Assembly: GCA_026936325.1 (NCBI GenBank)
Contig: JAPTHN010000001.1
Span: forward strand, 72,534,380-72,598,379
Direction of reading: 5' to 3'
Length of the DNA: 64,000 nt
Source: Platynereis dumerilii
Lineage: Eukaryota > Annelida > Polychaeta > Phyllodocida > Nereididae
Shown: in pieces, positions 1 to 12,300 of the stretch
Position numbering within the stretch: position 1 is the stretch's first letter
Layout: the number at the start of each line of letters is the position of its first letter
Notes under the pieces: generated by a model
Database searches by the model: none
Seen by the model: only the letters and a program-made list of their open reading frames with translations
What the model was told of the DNA's origin: nothing
Made by a program: the position numbers and the translations under genes

Positions 1-258
1 TTGATTAGTTGTGAAACTCTGGCAATCCAACGAGTCGCAGAATGCATTTTTTAAAAATCTAGAATGAGTTTGGACTCATTCGCATATTTCTGAACAAAAA
101 TGAAGTATTGATAAGTATTTTACCACACAAAGTGTGCTACGGCCTCCCAATTCAGAATAACTGTTCTTTAAAGCCACGAGAAAGGATGATATGCTACCAA
201 TAATAAAATGTGGCATTTTAAAACATTTTTGTCAATGAAATTACATTCTACAGTTTAA

Positions 259-389
259 TTATAATTTTTTTTTTGCCCGATTCTCCAATGCAACATCACG
301 TTGACAAACACCAATGAAAACATTCCAAGAGGAAATAACATAGTCTAGGCCAACTGCTATTTTAACAGAAATCGTATGTCTAACAAGTT
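259..389 (-). CDS. actin-like gene, proposed exon 4 or terminal fragment
   Basis: From an acceptor GCTACAG ending at 390, the exon 3 frame continues as [20 protein letters not shown], resembling actin [20 protein letters not shown]. The intron would be only 101 bases. The reading frame ends in a stop at 259-261 after a Lys-rich tail. Actin would need about 110 more residues, and I see no clear further exon in 1-258. This could be a truncated protein, an exon with an unseen internal donor, or a decayed gene end. Confidence 0.4.
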
Positions 390-3300
390 CTGTAGCTTCA
401 TTTATGGACAGTACATCATCATTGTGGTGTGGTTGTTTAATGACACAAATTACAATTGAGTGCATTGGACAATTCTATGGTTTTCCTTACCGTCTAAGTC
501 AGTCAACATGATTTTCAGAGTCATACACCTGTTTGTCAAATCAAGTTTTGTACCTCCCTGACAGCTTTTATTATTAGCTACTAACTGTGCTAACTCTTCC
601 CAATTGCCATTTCTGGTGGTGGCCAAAGTAACCCCAACACATTCGCACTTAATCACATAACATATAAACAAATCCTGTATAGTGCAAGACTGTGATATCA
701 TTAAAAAATTGCCAACGTAAGCTTGCACTTGACCCATAAAGAGCAAAATGGACACTTCCCTGGAAAATCACACTTTTTTGCAAGTGTGCTTTATTCTAAA
801 ATGGCCTCCAAAAGAAGGAAAAAAATTAATGTAGAATTGTAGATGAAAGTAGACAACTATAACTCTAGCAGATGCAAAAGAAATTTCCTGGTATCTATAT
901 TAGTTTGATATCTACGTTACAATGAATCTTTTTATTATCTGATGGCCAAAGTAGTACAGAATGGTCAAAGTTTTACGGTATTTATATATATATATATTTT
1001 CGTAAGTATTTTAAGGTAAAACCATATCAGAATCAGAGATATTATTTGTGACTAACCTGTTACTCTTCGGATTGAGTGGGGCCTCAGTGAGAAGCACAGG
1101 ATGTTCCTTGGGTTCTACTCTCAGCTCATTGTCAAATGTGTAGTGAAAAATCTTCTCCATATCTTGCCAATTGCTCACAATGCCATTTTCAATCGGATGA
1201 CTGATTCCCACCAATCCCCGATGCTGTGTAGCCTCTGCTCCAATATAGTTCATATTCTTCTTTGCTTCATCGTCGCGGCCAAATATCACTTTAACCCATC
1301 GGGATCTTCCTTCGCCTCCTTCATTCTGTGAAAGGATATTAAAATAGGTTTGACAGTGCGAGTGTTGGATTGCCAATAAGGATCAAGCTTGCAGCACATT
1401 ACCATTGAATTATTGAAGCCGATATAATTTCAGATATAGAAAAACACAAAATGGTAGCAATCTTGGGAAACTTTTTCATGTGCTATTTAGAGGTCAGGAT
1501 CACCGATGCATGACATACTCGCACTAATTTCAAGTGAGGTAATTATAACAAGCATCCTCGGATACAATGGCTGGTTAATCCTATGGGAAAGTAGAAGGTG
1601 TGATTTGCAGCATGGGAGAGCGTCTGAGGCGAAAAATATGAGTGTAGGAACAGTGGAACTGGAGCTTGAGGTATAGTAGGGTGATGTCTGCGTGAACTAG
1701 ATTCTCTTGACGTGAGGGCATAGCAATGAAGTATAGGTGCAACTTGCTGCATTGAGCATTGCGCAAGTGTTTGAGTAGAAGGTGACAGCAGACACTAGTG
1801 TCTAACAGAGTCGCTGCCCATATAGAGCTATAGGCCGACAAATTCATAATGTGGAGTACTTGTACCAAATTTCATAACTCTAAAATAAGCGGAATATTAA
1901 GGTCACAAATGGACAGTTCAAGAATGACAAAAGATGGCTGCCAAAAACGCCTACATCTTGAATTTATCGTCATGTTCCCAATCAATACCCACAGGCGTAG
2001 ACCTGAACCAAATTTTATAACTCTTAAGTGAAATATTAAGGTCACATTTGGCATTCCAGGAATGAAGAAAGATGGCTGCTAAAATGCCCGCTATCTCAGT
2101 TGTCTCGAGAGGTAGGCTACTCAATAAAATGTTATTTTTTAATAATTACAACAAGTGCACACCTAACTGTGTCATTCTTCTGCTTTCGCCCCCTAGCATA
2201 TAATTAGCAAAAAAAAGAATTTTTGCGAGGACACCCCCCAACATGACCCCCCCCCCAGACTTGTAAAATCTAAAAATTTAAAATTACCTCCTTCCGTGGA
2301 GACCCCCAGCCTAGAAATATAACTAGCAAAAATAAAAATTTCTGCAAGTACACCCCTGGATGTGACCCCCCCCGGGCCTTGTATAGAATATAAAATTTAA
2401 TACCTCCCCCGTGGTGACCCCAGCCTATCTAGCAGAAATAAACTTTTTTTTGCGAGTACCAGACCACCCCTCCCGAGGTGACCCCCCTCGGGACTTGTAA
2501 AATCCAAAATTTTTAAATTACCTCCCTCCGAGGTGACCAGCCTAGAAATATAACTAGCAAAAATAAAAAATTTCTGCAAGCTCCCCCCAGATGTGACCCC
2601 CCCCCCCCAAGCCTTGTATAGAATATAAAATTTAATACCTCCCCCGAGGTGACCCCAGCCTAGCAATATATCTAGCAGAAAAAAGCCTTTTTTTTTGCAA
2701 GTACCCCCCCCAGAGGTGACCCCCCTCGGGACTTGTAAAATCCGAGGTGACCCCTAGCCTAGAAATATAACTAGTAAAAAAAATAATTTCTGCAAGTACC
2801 CCCCTGGAAATGTCCTCCCCCCTATCGGGCCTTGCATAGAATATAAAATTTAATACCTCCCCCGAGGTGACCCCAGCCTAGCAATATAACAAGAAGAAAA
2901 AATACTTTTTTTTGCGAGCCCCCCCCCCCGTGGTGAGGTGACCCCCCTCGGGACTTGTAAAATCTAAAATTTTAAAATCACCTCCCTCCGAGGTCACCCC
3001 TAGCCTAGAAATATAACTAGCAAAAAAAATAATTTCTGCAAGTACCCCCCTGGAAATGTCCTCCCCCCCCCTCGGGCCTTGTATAGAATAGTAAATTTAA
3101 TACCTTCCCCGACAGCCTGGCAATATAACAGGCCGAAAATTTTTTTTTTTGCGAGTACCCCCCCCCCCAAGGTGACCCAACCTCCGCCCCCCCACCCCTC
3201 CCCCGAGGTGACCCCCTCGGGACTTGTCAAATCTAAAATTTTTAAATTACCTCCCTCAGAGGTGACCCCAAGCCCAGAGATATCACTTGCAAAAAAAAAA

Positions 3301-6300
3301 ATTTGTGCGAGAACCCCCCAGAGGTGACCCCCCTCGGGACTTGTTAAATCTAAAATTTTAAAATTACCTCCTCCGAGGTGACCACCAGCCTAGAAATATA
3401 ACTAGCAAAAATAAAAATTTCTGCAAGCACCCCCCCGGAAGTGACCCCCCCCCCCTGGGCCTTGTATAGAATATAAAATTGAATACCTCCCCAGAGGTGA
3501 CCTCAGCCTAGCAATATAACTAGCAGAAGAACACAATTTTTTTTTTGCGAGTACCCCCCCCGAGGCGACCCCCCTCGGGACTCGTAGAATCTAAAATTTA
3601 AAATTACCCCCCTCAGAGGTGACCCCTAGCCTAGAATAACTAGCAAAAAAAAAAATTTCTGTAAGTACTCCCCGGAAATATCCTCCTCCCTCGGGCTTAG
3701 CATAGAATATAAAATTTAAAACCTCCCCAGAGGTGACCCAGCCTGGCAATATAACTAGCAGAAAAAAACTATTTTTTTAGCGAGTACCCCCCCTGAGGTG
3801 ACCCCCCTCGGGACTTGTAAAATCTAAAATTTTAAAATTACCTCCCTCCGAGGAGACCCCTGCGCCTAGAAATATAACTAGCAAAAATAAAAATTTCTGC
3901 AAGTACCCCCCAGATGTGACCCCCGGCCTTGTATAGAATATAAAATTTAATACCTCCCGAGGGTTCTCCTGCCTAGCAATATAACTAGCAGAAAAAATTA
4001 AAAAAATTTTGCGAGCACCCCCCTCCCGAGGTGAGGTGACCCCCCTCGGGACTTGTAAAATCTAAAATTTTAAAATTACCTCCCTCCAAGGTGACCCCTA
4101 GCCTAGAAATATAACTAGCAAGAAAAGATAATTTCTGCAAGTACCCCCCTGGAAATGTCCTCCCCCCCCCTCGGGCCTTGCATAAAATATAAAATTTAAT
4201 ACCTTCCCCGAGGTGACCCCAGCCTGGCAACATAACAGGCAGAAATTTTTTTTTTTGAGAGTACCCCCCCGAGGTGACCCCCCTCGAGACTTGTAAAATC
4301 TAAAATTTTAAAATTACCTCCTTCCGAGGTGACCCCCAGCCTAGAAATATAACTAGCAAAAATTATAATTTCTGCAAGTACCCCCCTGGATGTGTCCTCC
4401 CCCCCCAGGCCTTGCATACTACATGTCTCCCTATTGGCTGAAATGGCCACTCCCACCAAGTCCCTCATTCTCATTGGCTCTAAATGGCCACACCCCCAAA
4501 AATTAAAAATTTTCAAGCACTGCCACAGTTTCAACCGAACAACTGTCAACCCATTACACCTTGCCTAATGCTGTCAAATTAGCCAACTAAGATTGCTTCT
4601 AACCAGCAATTACCACAAACACAAACTCAACGCATGATAGCCAAAAATGCATAGCTGTCATTATGCGCCACACCTCCAAATATCGACCACACCCCCAAAA
4701 CCCATTATTAAAAAGGCTAGAGAATTCTCCAGAATTCTCCAGCCAACAAAATGGTAGCAATCTTTTGAGTGCATAGGCCCACCATCATTACAAATGACTT
4801 GAATGTGATTTGGTCATCTTTTCCTTCATTTCTGGGAAACTTTTTCATGTGCTATTTAGAGGTCAGAATCACTGATGCATGACACACTCGCACTAATTGC
4901 AAGTAAGGTAGTTATGAGTATCAGCTAAATGCAGGACGTAAAGCCCCATCCATCCATATGAGTATCAGCAGATAATGTAAAAGCTTTATCCAGTCATTAC
5001 AGCGTATCTAACAGATGGATCTTCGCCAAAATCTAATCAGTTCTTCATTGTGGCGATTGGCAAATCCTACAGTTTCATCAGAAATAAAAGTGGAATGCAG
5101 TTTTCCACGTTTTTGTTGACACGCAGACAAACAGACAGACGTCCAGAAATGAAAACATTAGGCCCTTCCTAACTGATGTAACATTACATTTTCATTTTAG
5201 ATCACCTGAAACAAATCCTTAAACTACAAGTTCATCTTCAAGTTCTTACAGATGATTTCATATTTGTAGACATAAATGAAATAACAAAAAATTTAGCAAA
5301 ATTTTTGATCTGACATCAGAAAATCCTGCCAGGTGATTGGTCAAGCTGCACATGGCGTGTCACTTTTTTTCAGTTTGCTTCAAGCAAGTGATGTTGGCTG
5401 GAAAAATGATGTCATAATTTCAACCAATAAACTGCTGCAAAGGCCAACTTGGTATTGTGGCAGTTGTTCACACATGTCAAACCGCAATCCTCATGAACTG
5501 TTGTATTTCACACTCCTGTGTTATTGCTTGATTGCTTCATGAATTCAGTTGATATTAAATCATTCTCAAGCCAACTCTGAATGGCTTCAAATCTCTGAAA
5601 GCCAAATTATCATACCTTGACCAAAAGCATTGTATGTGATAAAAATAAAGGACTATTCAGAATTAAAATTTACGAGTGGGTCGAGGGGTTCAGTGGGAAC
5701 CACCTTTTGCATATGCTTTTTATGACTTGGGGTAATGGGAATATTTCCCAACAGGGTACCAATTTTTCCCACATGTTTCAAGAGGGGTACTTATTTTTCA
5801 CAACATGCTTAATTGTTGAATGAAATTTTAACAAAAGAAAATTTTGGTACTAAAAATATTTGTGATATCGAAGCGGGGTATCACTTTTCACAGAAAGTTC
5901 CATCAAAACTCCCCAACCCCCCCCCCCCAAGTCATAATTTCTGAATGATCCCTTAGAATAGGGGGATGATCCTGTGATGGTGCCAACATTCATTAGAAAT
6001 TCATAATGGGATCAAACCAGGGTACCAGCAATTTGTAGCCCATTGTCATGTTGTCTGGGCAGAGCCCCGATCTGAGAAAATGTTACACACATGTTTGTTT
6101 GTTTTCTGTAAAAAATAATCATAGTATTAGACTTTGAGAATGTGTGTACTAAAAATGTGTGAAACACTAACAGAAACTCTCACTTGAAACAGCTAGAGTC
6201 AGTTCCATTGAGCAGATCAATGGATTAGAATGCCATGGTCACTCATGTAAAACGCTATGTCACTTTTCAGGAGACAGTGGTGTCATACCTTCTCTCAACC

Positions 6301-9300
6301 AATGAAAATTGCAGGAAATTTGATGTATTTTCTTCCACAAATGTCTACAAATATGAAATCATCTGTAAGTTTTATGATCTTCAGCTGTTACATGTAAGCA
6401 TAGCTCTATATTTGGACATCCTTGGTGAAATCATCCTCCCATTGCAGCGTTCGTATGCACTTACCCAGCTAACATGCTCAAAAAATGTTTTTTTGAAACT
6501 TCTAATTCTTTTGTTATTATACCAGTCAGAATTATCAGGGTGGGCTGAGCCGCTTACACCAAACTGCACCGAGAGATGTGCACACATTCTGATGATGTGG
6601 TGCAGCAGCCAGAGGGAAAGGATCTTAGAAAATACTTAAAAGGTTAAATTAAGGTAAGCAATTACAGCCCTGACAATAATGAAAATGTTATAAATACAAA
6701 CAAATAATTTAATAAGATGACAGGAAGTTCTTGTGGACCTTTCAATTCTTTCAGACTTTTAAAAATTACAAAATTAAGGATTTTTGTCACTCAAGCTCCA
6801 TCATGCCGTGGGAAACTCTTGTTTTGTTTACAATTCAGGCAATGGGGGGATTTCCTTTAGTAATTTAAAGCTTATCATTCTGTTGATTGGAAGTGTATAC
6901 TATATACAAAACTTCAAATCTATCAGTATCAGTTACTGACTTAAAGAAATTTTCAGAAGTTTTGGACAAGAAATGTCAAGACTTTAAAAAAAAATTACAC
7001 TCAATTTATCACCAAATATAATTTCCTCATGTTGTAGCAAAGTGTCGCGGGGCATCTTTATTGTCTCATCTCATGTTTTTACCGTTTCTGGAGTGTCCTG
7101 CACATAGTCTGCACACAAAATTCTTGAGAATGGAACATGATACTGAAGGTTTGCAGAGATCCCAGAGTGGACATAAATGGACTCCAGTCGCTCTATATAC
7201 ACCGTAATATGGGGTGAATAGGGACACACGGGTGAATCGGGACAAGACAGGGATGTCTATTATTTCTTCAAAGAATAACCACTTCTACTCAACCTAGGGA
7301 ATTCATATTTGGTACGTGTATAGTACACATACCAGCACATATTGTTATAGAATTTCATACTTCTCACTACAGGCAGTGAGGATCTACAGCACCTTAAACT
7401 TGGCCCTACATAATTTGAATTTTAACATACTGGTCAAAACTTTTCTCATTCCTCAAAAAATATAAACACCAGAGCCATCAAACTAGATGGAAACTTTTTT
7501 AAAATTTGAAATGGTATCAGGGAACCAGAATAGTAGACTAGATGTGGGATTATGTATGTTTGGTCACGGGTTAAGATCCAGGTCAATGGCAAAGTTTCGG
7601 GAATAATAAAAATAAAATCTACCAATTTTCATTTGAATGTACGAGCATGGCTTTTTGATAAATATTATTGAACTTGGCATCATTTATTATAGATTTAGTC
7701 CAGAATTTGTAATTAACTGTAAAATTAGCAGATAACTACAGTTTTTGATAGTTTTCTGCCATTTATCACATTTTTTAAAATCTGCATATTATCAATGAAA
7801 TTGATTTCGGATTTTCCTCAACATATTTTTCTGGCATGTTGAACATGTTTTCTAATATTTATTCACAAGGAACAATCACTCAAAGTAGGTAGGGAGTGTT
7901 AATATAGGAAATAATGGAGTGTCCCAATTCACCACAAAGTATGGGGTGAATTCTTTCTTCTCTTCTTCTTTAGTGTACTTGTCCACATCTGGTGGGTTAC
8001 CGTCTCCTATAAATAAGAGATGGTTGTACATTTATTGGTTATTTTCAGTGAGGTATTTTATTGTTTTGATTAGTTTTTCGCTTGCTTCTTTGAGCACTTC
8101 CTTGTTTGTGGAGAATATTTCACCCATTGTTGTTATTGGAGCTTTTGATCTGTCAATGTCAGCGCATTCCTCAAGTATGTGTTGCTGTGTTTCCGTGTTG
8201 TTCTTGCAGAAGCGGCAGTTGTTGTTGGTGTACTTGTTTTTGTAGTTATTTTTAACAGGGACCATTCTTGTCCTTGCCTTGAAGATAGCACTTACTTGCA
8301 TTCTGTTGAGGTGGTTTACATATGTTTCTCTTTTATCTTGGTCGTTTTTATTGTCTATAAGGAATTTTACCTTCGACTTCTTCTGTCCTTCTTGTACTAG
8401 GGTTTCTATCCACACTTTATTTGTTAACTTGTTGATTGTGTGTTTTGATAGTTCGTTGTTGATTACATTGTCTTTGAATTTTTCTTTTTGTATTTCCTTT
8501 AGGTTTTCTGTCCAGGATTTCTTTTCCTCGTTCATTATGGTCGATTTTAGGGTGCTATTGTTTTTCTTTTCTATCGATGCCATGTAGTTTGTTTTGTCCT
8601 TCAATATGGTGTGCTCAATGTCCAGTAGCCCGGTTTTGATGTATATTGCTTCTCTCGGGGTGGAGGTGGGTGTTAGTAGGATTCTTTTCAGGATGTTGTC
8701 TAGGATTTTGTTGAGATCGGTCATTTCTGTCTTGTTCCATATGGTGCTCACTGCACCGTAGGTGATTATGGGTATAACGCAGGTGTTGACAAGTTTCCAT
8801 ATTGTTCCCATTTCAATTGCTTTTAGGTCTTTGGACCCTGCGATTGATAGAATTGTTTGGTATGCAGCCTCGGCTTTTCTTCTTACATCCTTTATGTGGT
8901 CCTTATTGTTTCGTTTGTTGTTTATTATCATGCCGAGGTATTTGTAGTTATCGGCCCAGTCGAGTTCCATTTCTCCCAGTTTGCAGGTCCCTTCTGTTTC
9001 CTGCTTTTTCCCGAATTTCAGGGTTTTACTCTTTTCCTTTCCAAATACGATGTGGTATTTGTCCGCTGTTTCCTGGGTAATTTTTAGTAGTCTGTTTAGG
9101 TCTTCTTTTGTTTCTGCGATCAGGGCCACGTCGTCCATCCATAGTGGGCATCCGAGTTTCTTTTCTTCGTTTATCTGTATGCCTAGTTCTTCCTTTTGTG
9201 TTTCTTTGTTGATTTCATCCATGACGGTGGCATATTTAATGACGGATAGGACTCCTCCTTGTCTTATGCTGTCCTTTATACTGATTTCTCTTGTCGGTCC

Positions 9301-12300
9301 GAGCTGTGTCATTATTTTGGCTTTTAAGTTTCTGTTGATTTGGAGGACATCAAGCCACGTTCTGTCCTTTAGTCCTGATTTATGCATTGCGTACATTATT
9401 CCGTCCAGCCATGCCTTGTCGTACGCCTTTGTTACGTCAAGGAATGTGACGTATAGATTTTTGTTTCTGTTGATTACCTCCTTCAGAATGAGGATGTGGT
9501 CAGCAGTGCAGATTTTCTTTTTCCCTCCTCCTTGGGCGTCAGTGATAGTAGTGCTGTTCCTCACTCTTTCGTTTAGAATTCGTTCGTAGAGTTTGCCCAT
9601 ATTGCTGCTGAGGGTTATTCCCCTTTCACTGGAGCATTTTCCTTTTACCCCTTTTCCTTTATATATTGGCAGTATGTGGCCTAATTGCCACTGTGTTGGG
9701 ATATTTTTGTCCCTGATGATATCATTGAAGATTTTCATGTATATCTCCATTGTCTGTGTGGTTGCCTCTGTGATGGCCTCATTTGGGATATTGTCTGGTC
9801 CCGGCGCCTTTTTCCGTTTTATGCTTTTCTTCGCGTTGAGGATCTCATTTTTGGTTATTTCTTTGGTTGGTGTGTTCTTCAGTTGTTGTTCTGTGTCATT
9901 TATGAAGTCTTTTATCATTTTTGTGTTGTTTTCTTGTTCTTCTTTGCCTTCTCTTGCTTGGTACAGTTCCTTGAAGTATTTTGCTATGTAGTTTCTTGCC
10001 TCTTCAGGGTTATGGAGGGTGATGTTGTTCTCTGTTATTGTTGGGTATTCTTTCTTGGGTGGTTGGAGAAGTTTTTTCCTGATCTTCCAGAAAGTGTTGG
10101 AGTTTACTCCCCCTTCCTTTATAAGTATATTTAATCTCCTTTTGGTGTTTTCCTGTTCATCTTTTTCGATTGTTTTCCTTAGGTCTCGTTGTCTCTTGTA
10201 TAGTTGGTTTAGTTTTTCCCTCTTTTTCTCAGGGTCTTTTTCTTCAAGGAATTCTCTTTTGGTCTCCCTCATTCTTTTCCGGTCCTGTTTCTCATTGTCG
10301 GTCTGTTTTCTTTTTCTGGGTTTTGCAGTTATGGTTATTTTTCCAATGTGTTTATTGAGGCTTCTGTTGATGGCTTGTTCTAGTTGTGTGTAGTTGTTTA
10401 TCTTCTTTAGTCTCTCCAATTCTTGGATTTCTTTGTTGAAGTTATTCCAATTCTCTTTTGATCCTGTCTTCCATCTGGTTATTTTCCTGGGTTGGTTCTG
10501 GTTGTCTCTGATTTCAGTGGTCATCAGGATTGTGTTGTGGTCCGATTCGGTTGAGGCGCTCTTTAATCTGTAGGTTCCTGCTTCATCTACTTGTATGTCG
10601 GTTGTACTATTCGCAGTTGCTGTGTCTGTAAGTATGTAGTCTATGACTGCTTTTTCGTTGTTGTTGTGTCTGTTTACTCTTGTCCATATTCCAGTTGTTG
10701 ATTTTAGGTTCATTGCCTGGGTGTTTGTTTCATCCATCAGTTCCTCCAGAAGTTTTTTGGGGGGGTTTCCTTTGGTTTCTGTTAACATTATGATATCAGC
10801 ATTGTACATTTCACTTACATTGGTAAGGCTGGTTAGTTTTGATCTTATTCCATTAATGTTAGTATATAACAATCTTAGGCTGCTTTTACCTGGTTTGTTC
10901 TTTCTTCTTCCTTTCTTCAGCTGCCTTTCTTCATTTGTCTGCGGGGGTTTTCGTGTTTCTGATGTTTTTTCGTGGGTATTTTTGCCCTTGTTGGTTCTTT
11001 TCCCCTTGTTCAGCCTTTTGGGTTCAGGCGGTTCAAATTTCGTCCACAGGTTTTCAAGGGTATTTTTGCCCCGGGGTGGTTTTGTTGTTTTTTCCTTGTA
11101 TTTTTTCCATATTTTTATGTTAGCGGTTCCTGTTGTCATCTTTTGGGTCGGGCTACTGGACGCAAATTCCTATTTTTTGGTGTCCCGTCTTCTTTTTGCC
11201 TCTCTGGGCGTGTAGGAGCTATCATGCCTGTCTCGGGATGGTGTTCTTTCCCTGAAGCGGATTTCTCTTCTCTCCTCCTGGCTCCCTCTTCCGTCGTGGT
11301 GTCTTCTATTTTCTTCTCTGCTTCTTGTGGGTGGGGTTCGTGGTCTCCATCTGTTTGCTCGTGTTGGGGATGGAGATCTTTGTCTACTTCTTGGGTCGTT
11401 ACATGCACCGCCTTCGTTTCCGGATGGTCTTCTCGTTACTCTCTCATGGTTGTACCTACACTTTATTCCACGGTTGCACGCGCCTTGTTCATAGAATACA
11501 CAGTTGGTGTCCTTGGTGTTTTCCCTTTTTTCATCATTTCTTTTCCAGGTTTCTGCTTTCGATCTGGCGTATTCTTCTATTTCTTTTATGGCTGCATCCA
11601 CTTCCTTTTTCTCCCCTTGGATTTTGACTCTTGCGTGGGTTTCGTTGCTTGTTTGCTCGATGTGTATTCTTACGCCAAGTCGTTTTTCCGTTGCTTTTAT
11701 GTTGGAGCCTTTTCCTCCGATGAATTCCCCAACAATTTTGCTTGGTATTTGGGTGATTCCAACCTGTACAGTCTCTTTTGTTGTTAGGGTATTTTGCCCG
11801 TCGTTTGTAGGGGTATTTTGCCCTTTTGGAGACATTGGTGGGTTTAGTGCTAGTGTCTGGCTTATTGCATTGGCAATGATTTTTGCGCCTGTTTTGTTCA
11901 AGTGGATGTTGTCCGTTTCTAGCACATCTTCCTTGGGGTGTTTTCTAAATTCTTCATCTACCAGGACCATTTTGTAGTCCCCCTTTTCTTCTTCCTCTCT
12001 CAGGTATTTGTTATAAATCAGGCGCTCAATTTTCGGCTTTTTGAGGTTGATGGGGGGGATTTCGACTACGTAGATATCCCCTTCGTACTTTGATCTTAGG
12101 CTTCTCACGGCACGGATCACTTTCTTGGCCTCTTCCTTTCCATCTTGTTCTAGCTTTAGGTTATTTGTCCCAAGCATTATGAATATGGTAGCTATACCTT
12201 CCCATCCGTACCTTTCAAAGTTGTCCGCCGTTTCCTGAAGATCTTCGATTTTGTACATGTTCTGGTCGTATATCCATTCTGTTCCTTCCTTTTTTTTTTT

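Noticed and set aside
1-258. Further actin exon near the left edge
   Set aside because: An acceptor-like TTTTTGTTCAG is followed on the minus strand by KYANESKLILDF, faintly like actin LYANTVLSGG, but a stop follows at once and no other match supports it.
2191-4428. CRISPR-like array
   Set aside because: The repeats are contiguous without unique spacers, and the sequence is eukaryotic.
2191-4440. Gly/Pro-rich open frames in the satellite
   Set aside because: Low-complexity translation of the satellite; stops and frames vary between units.
7919-11787. Many plus-strand open frames of 60-270 codons opposite LINE-A
   Set aside because: They are Phe/Val/Ser-rich shadows of the minus-strand ORF1 and ORF2; the minus frames carry recognisable RT, SGNH, KH and zinc finger motifs.
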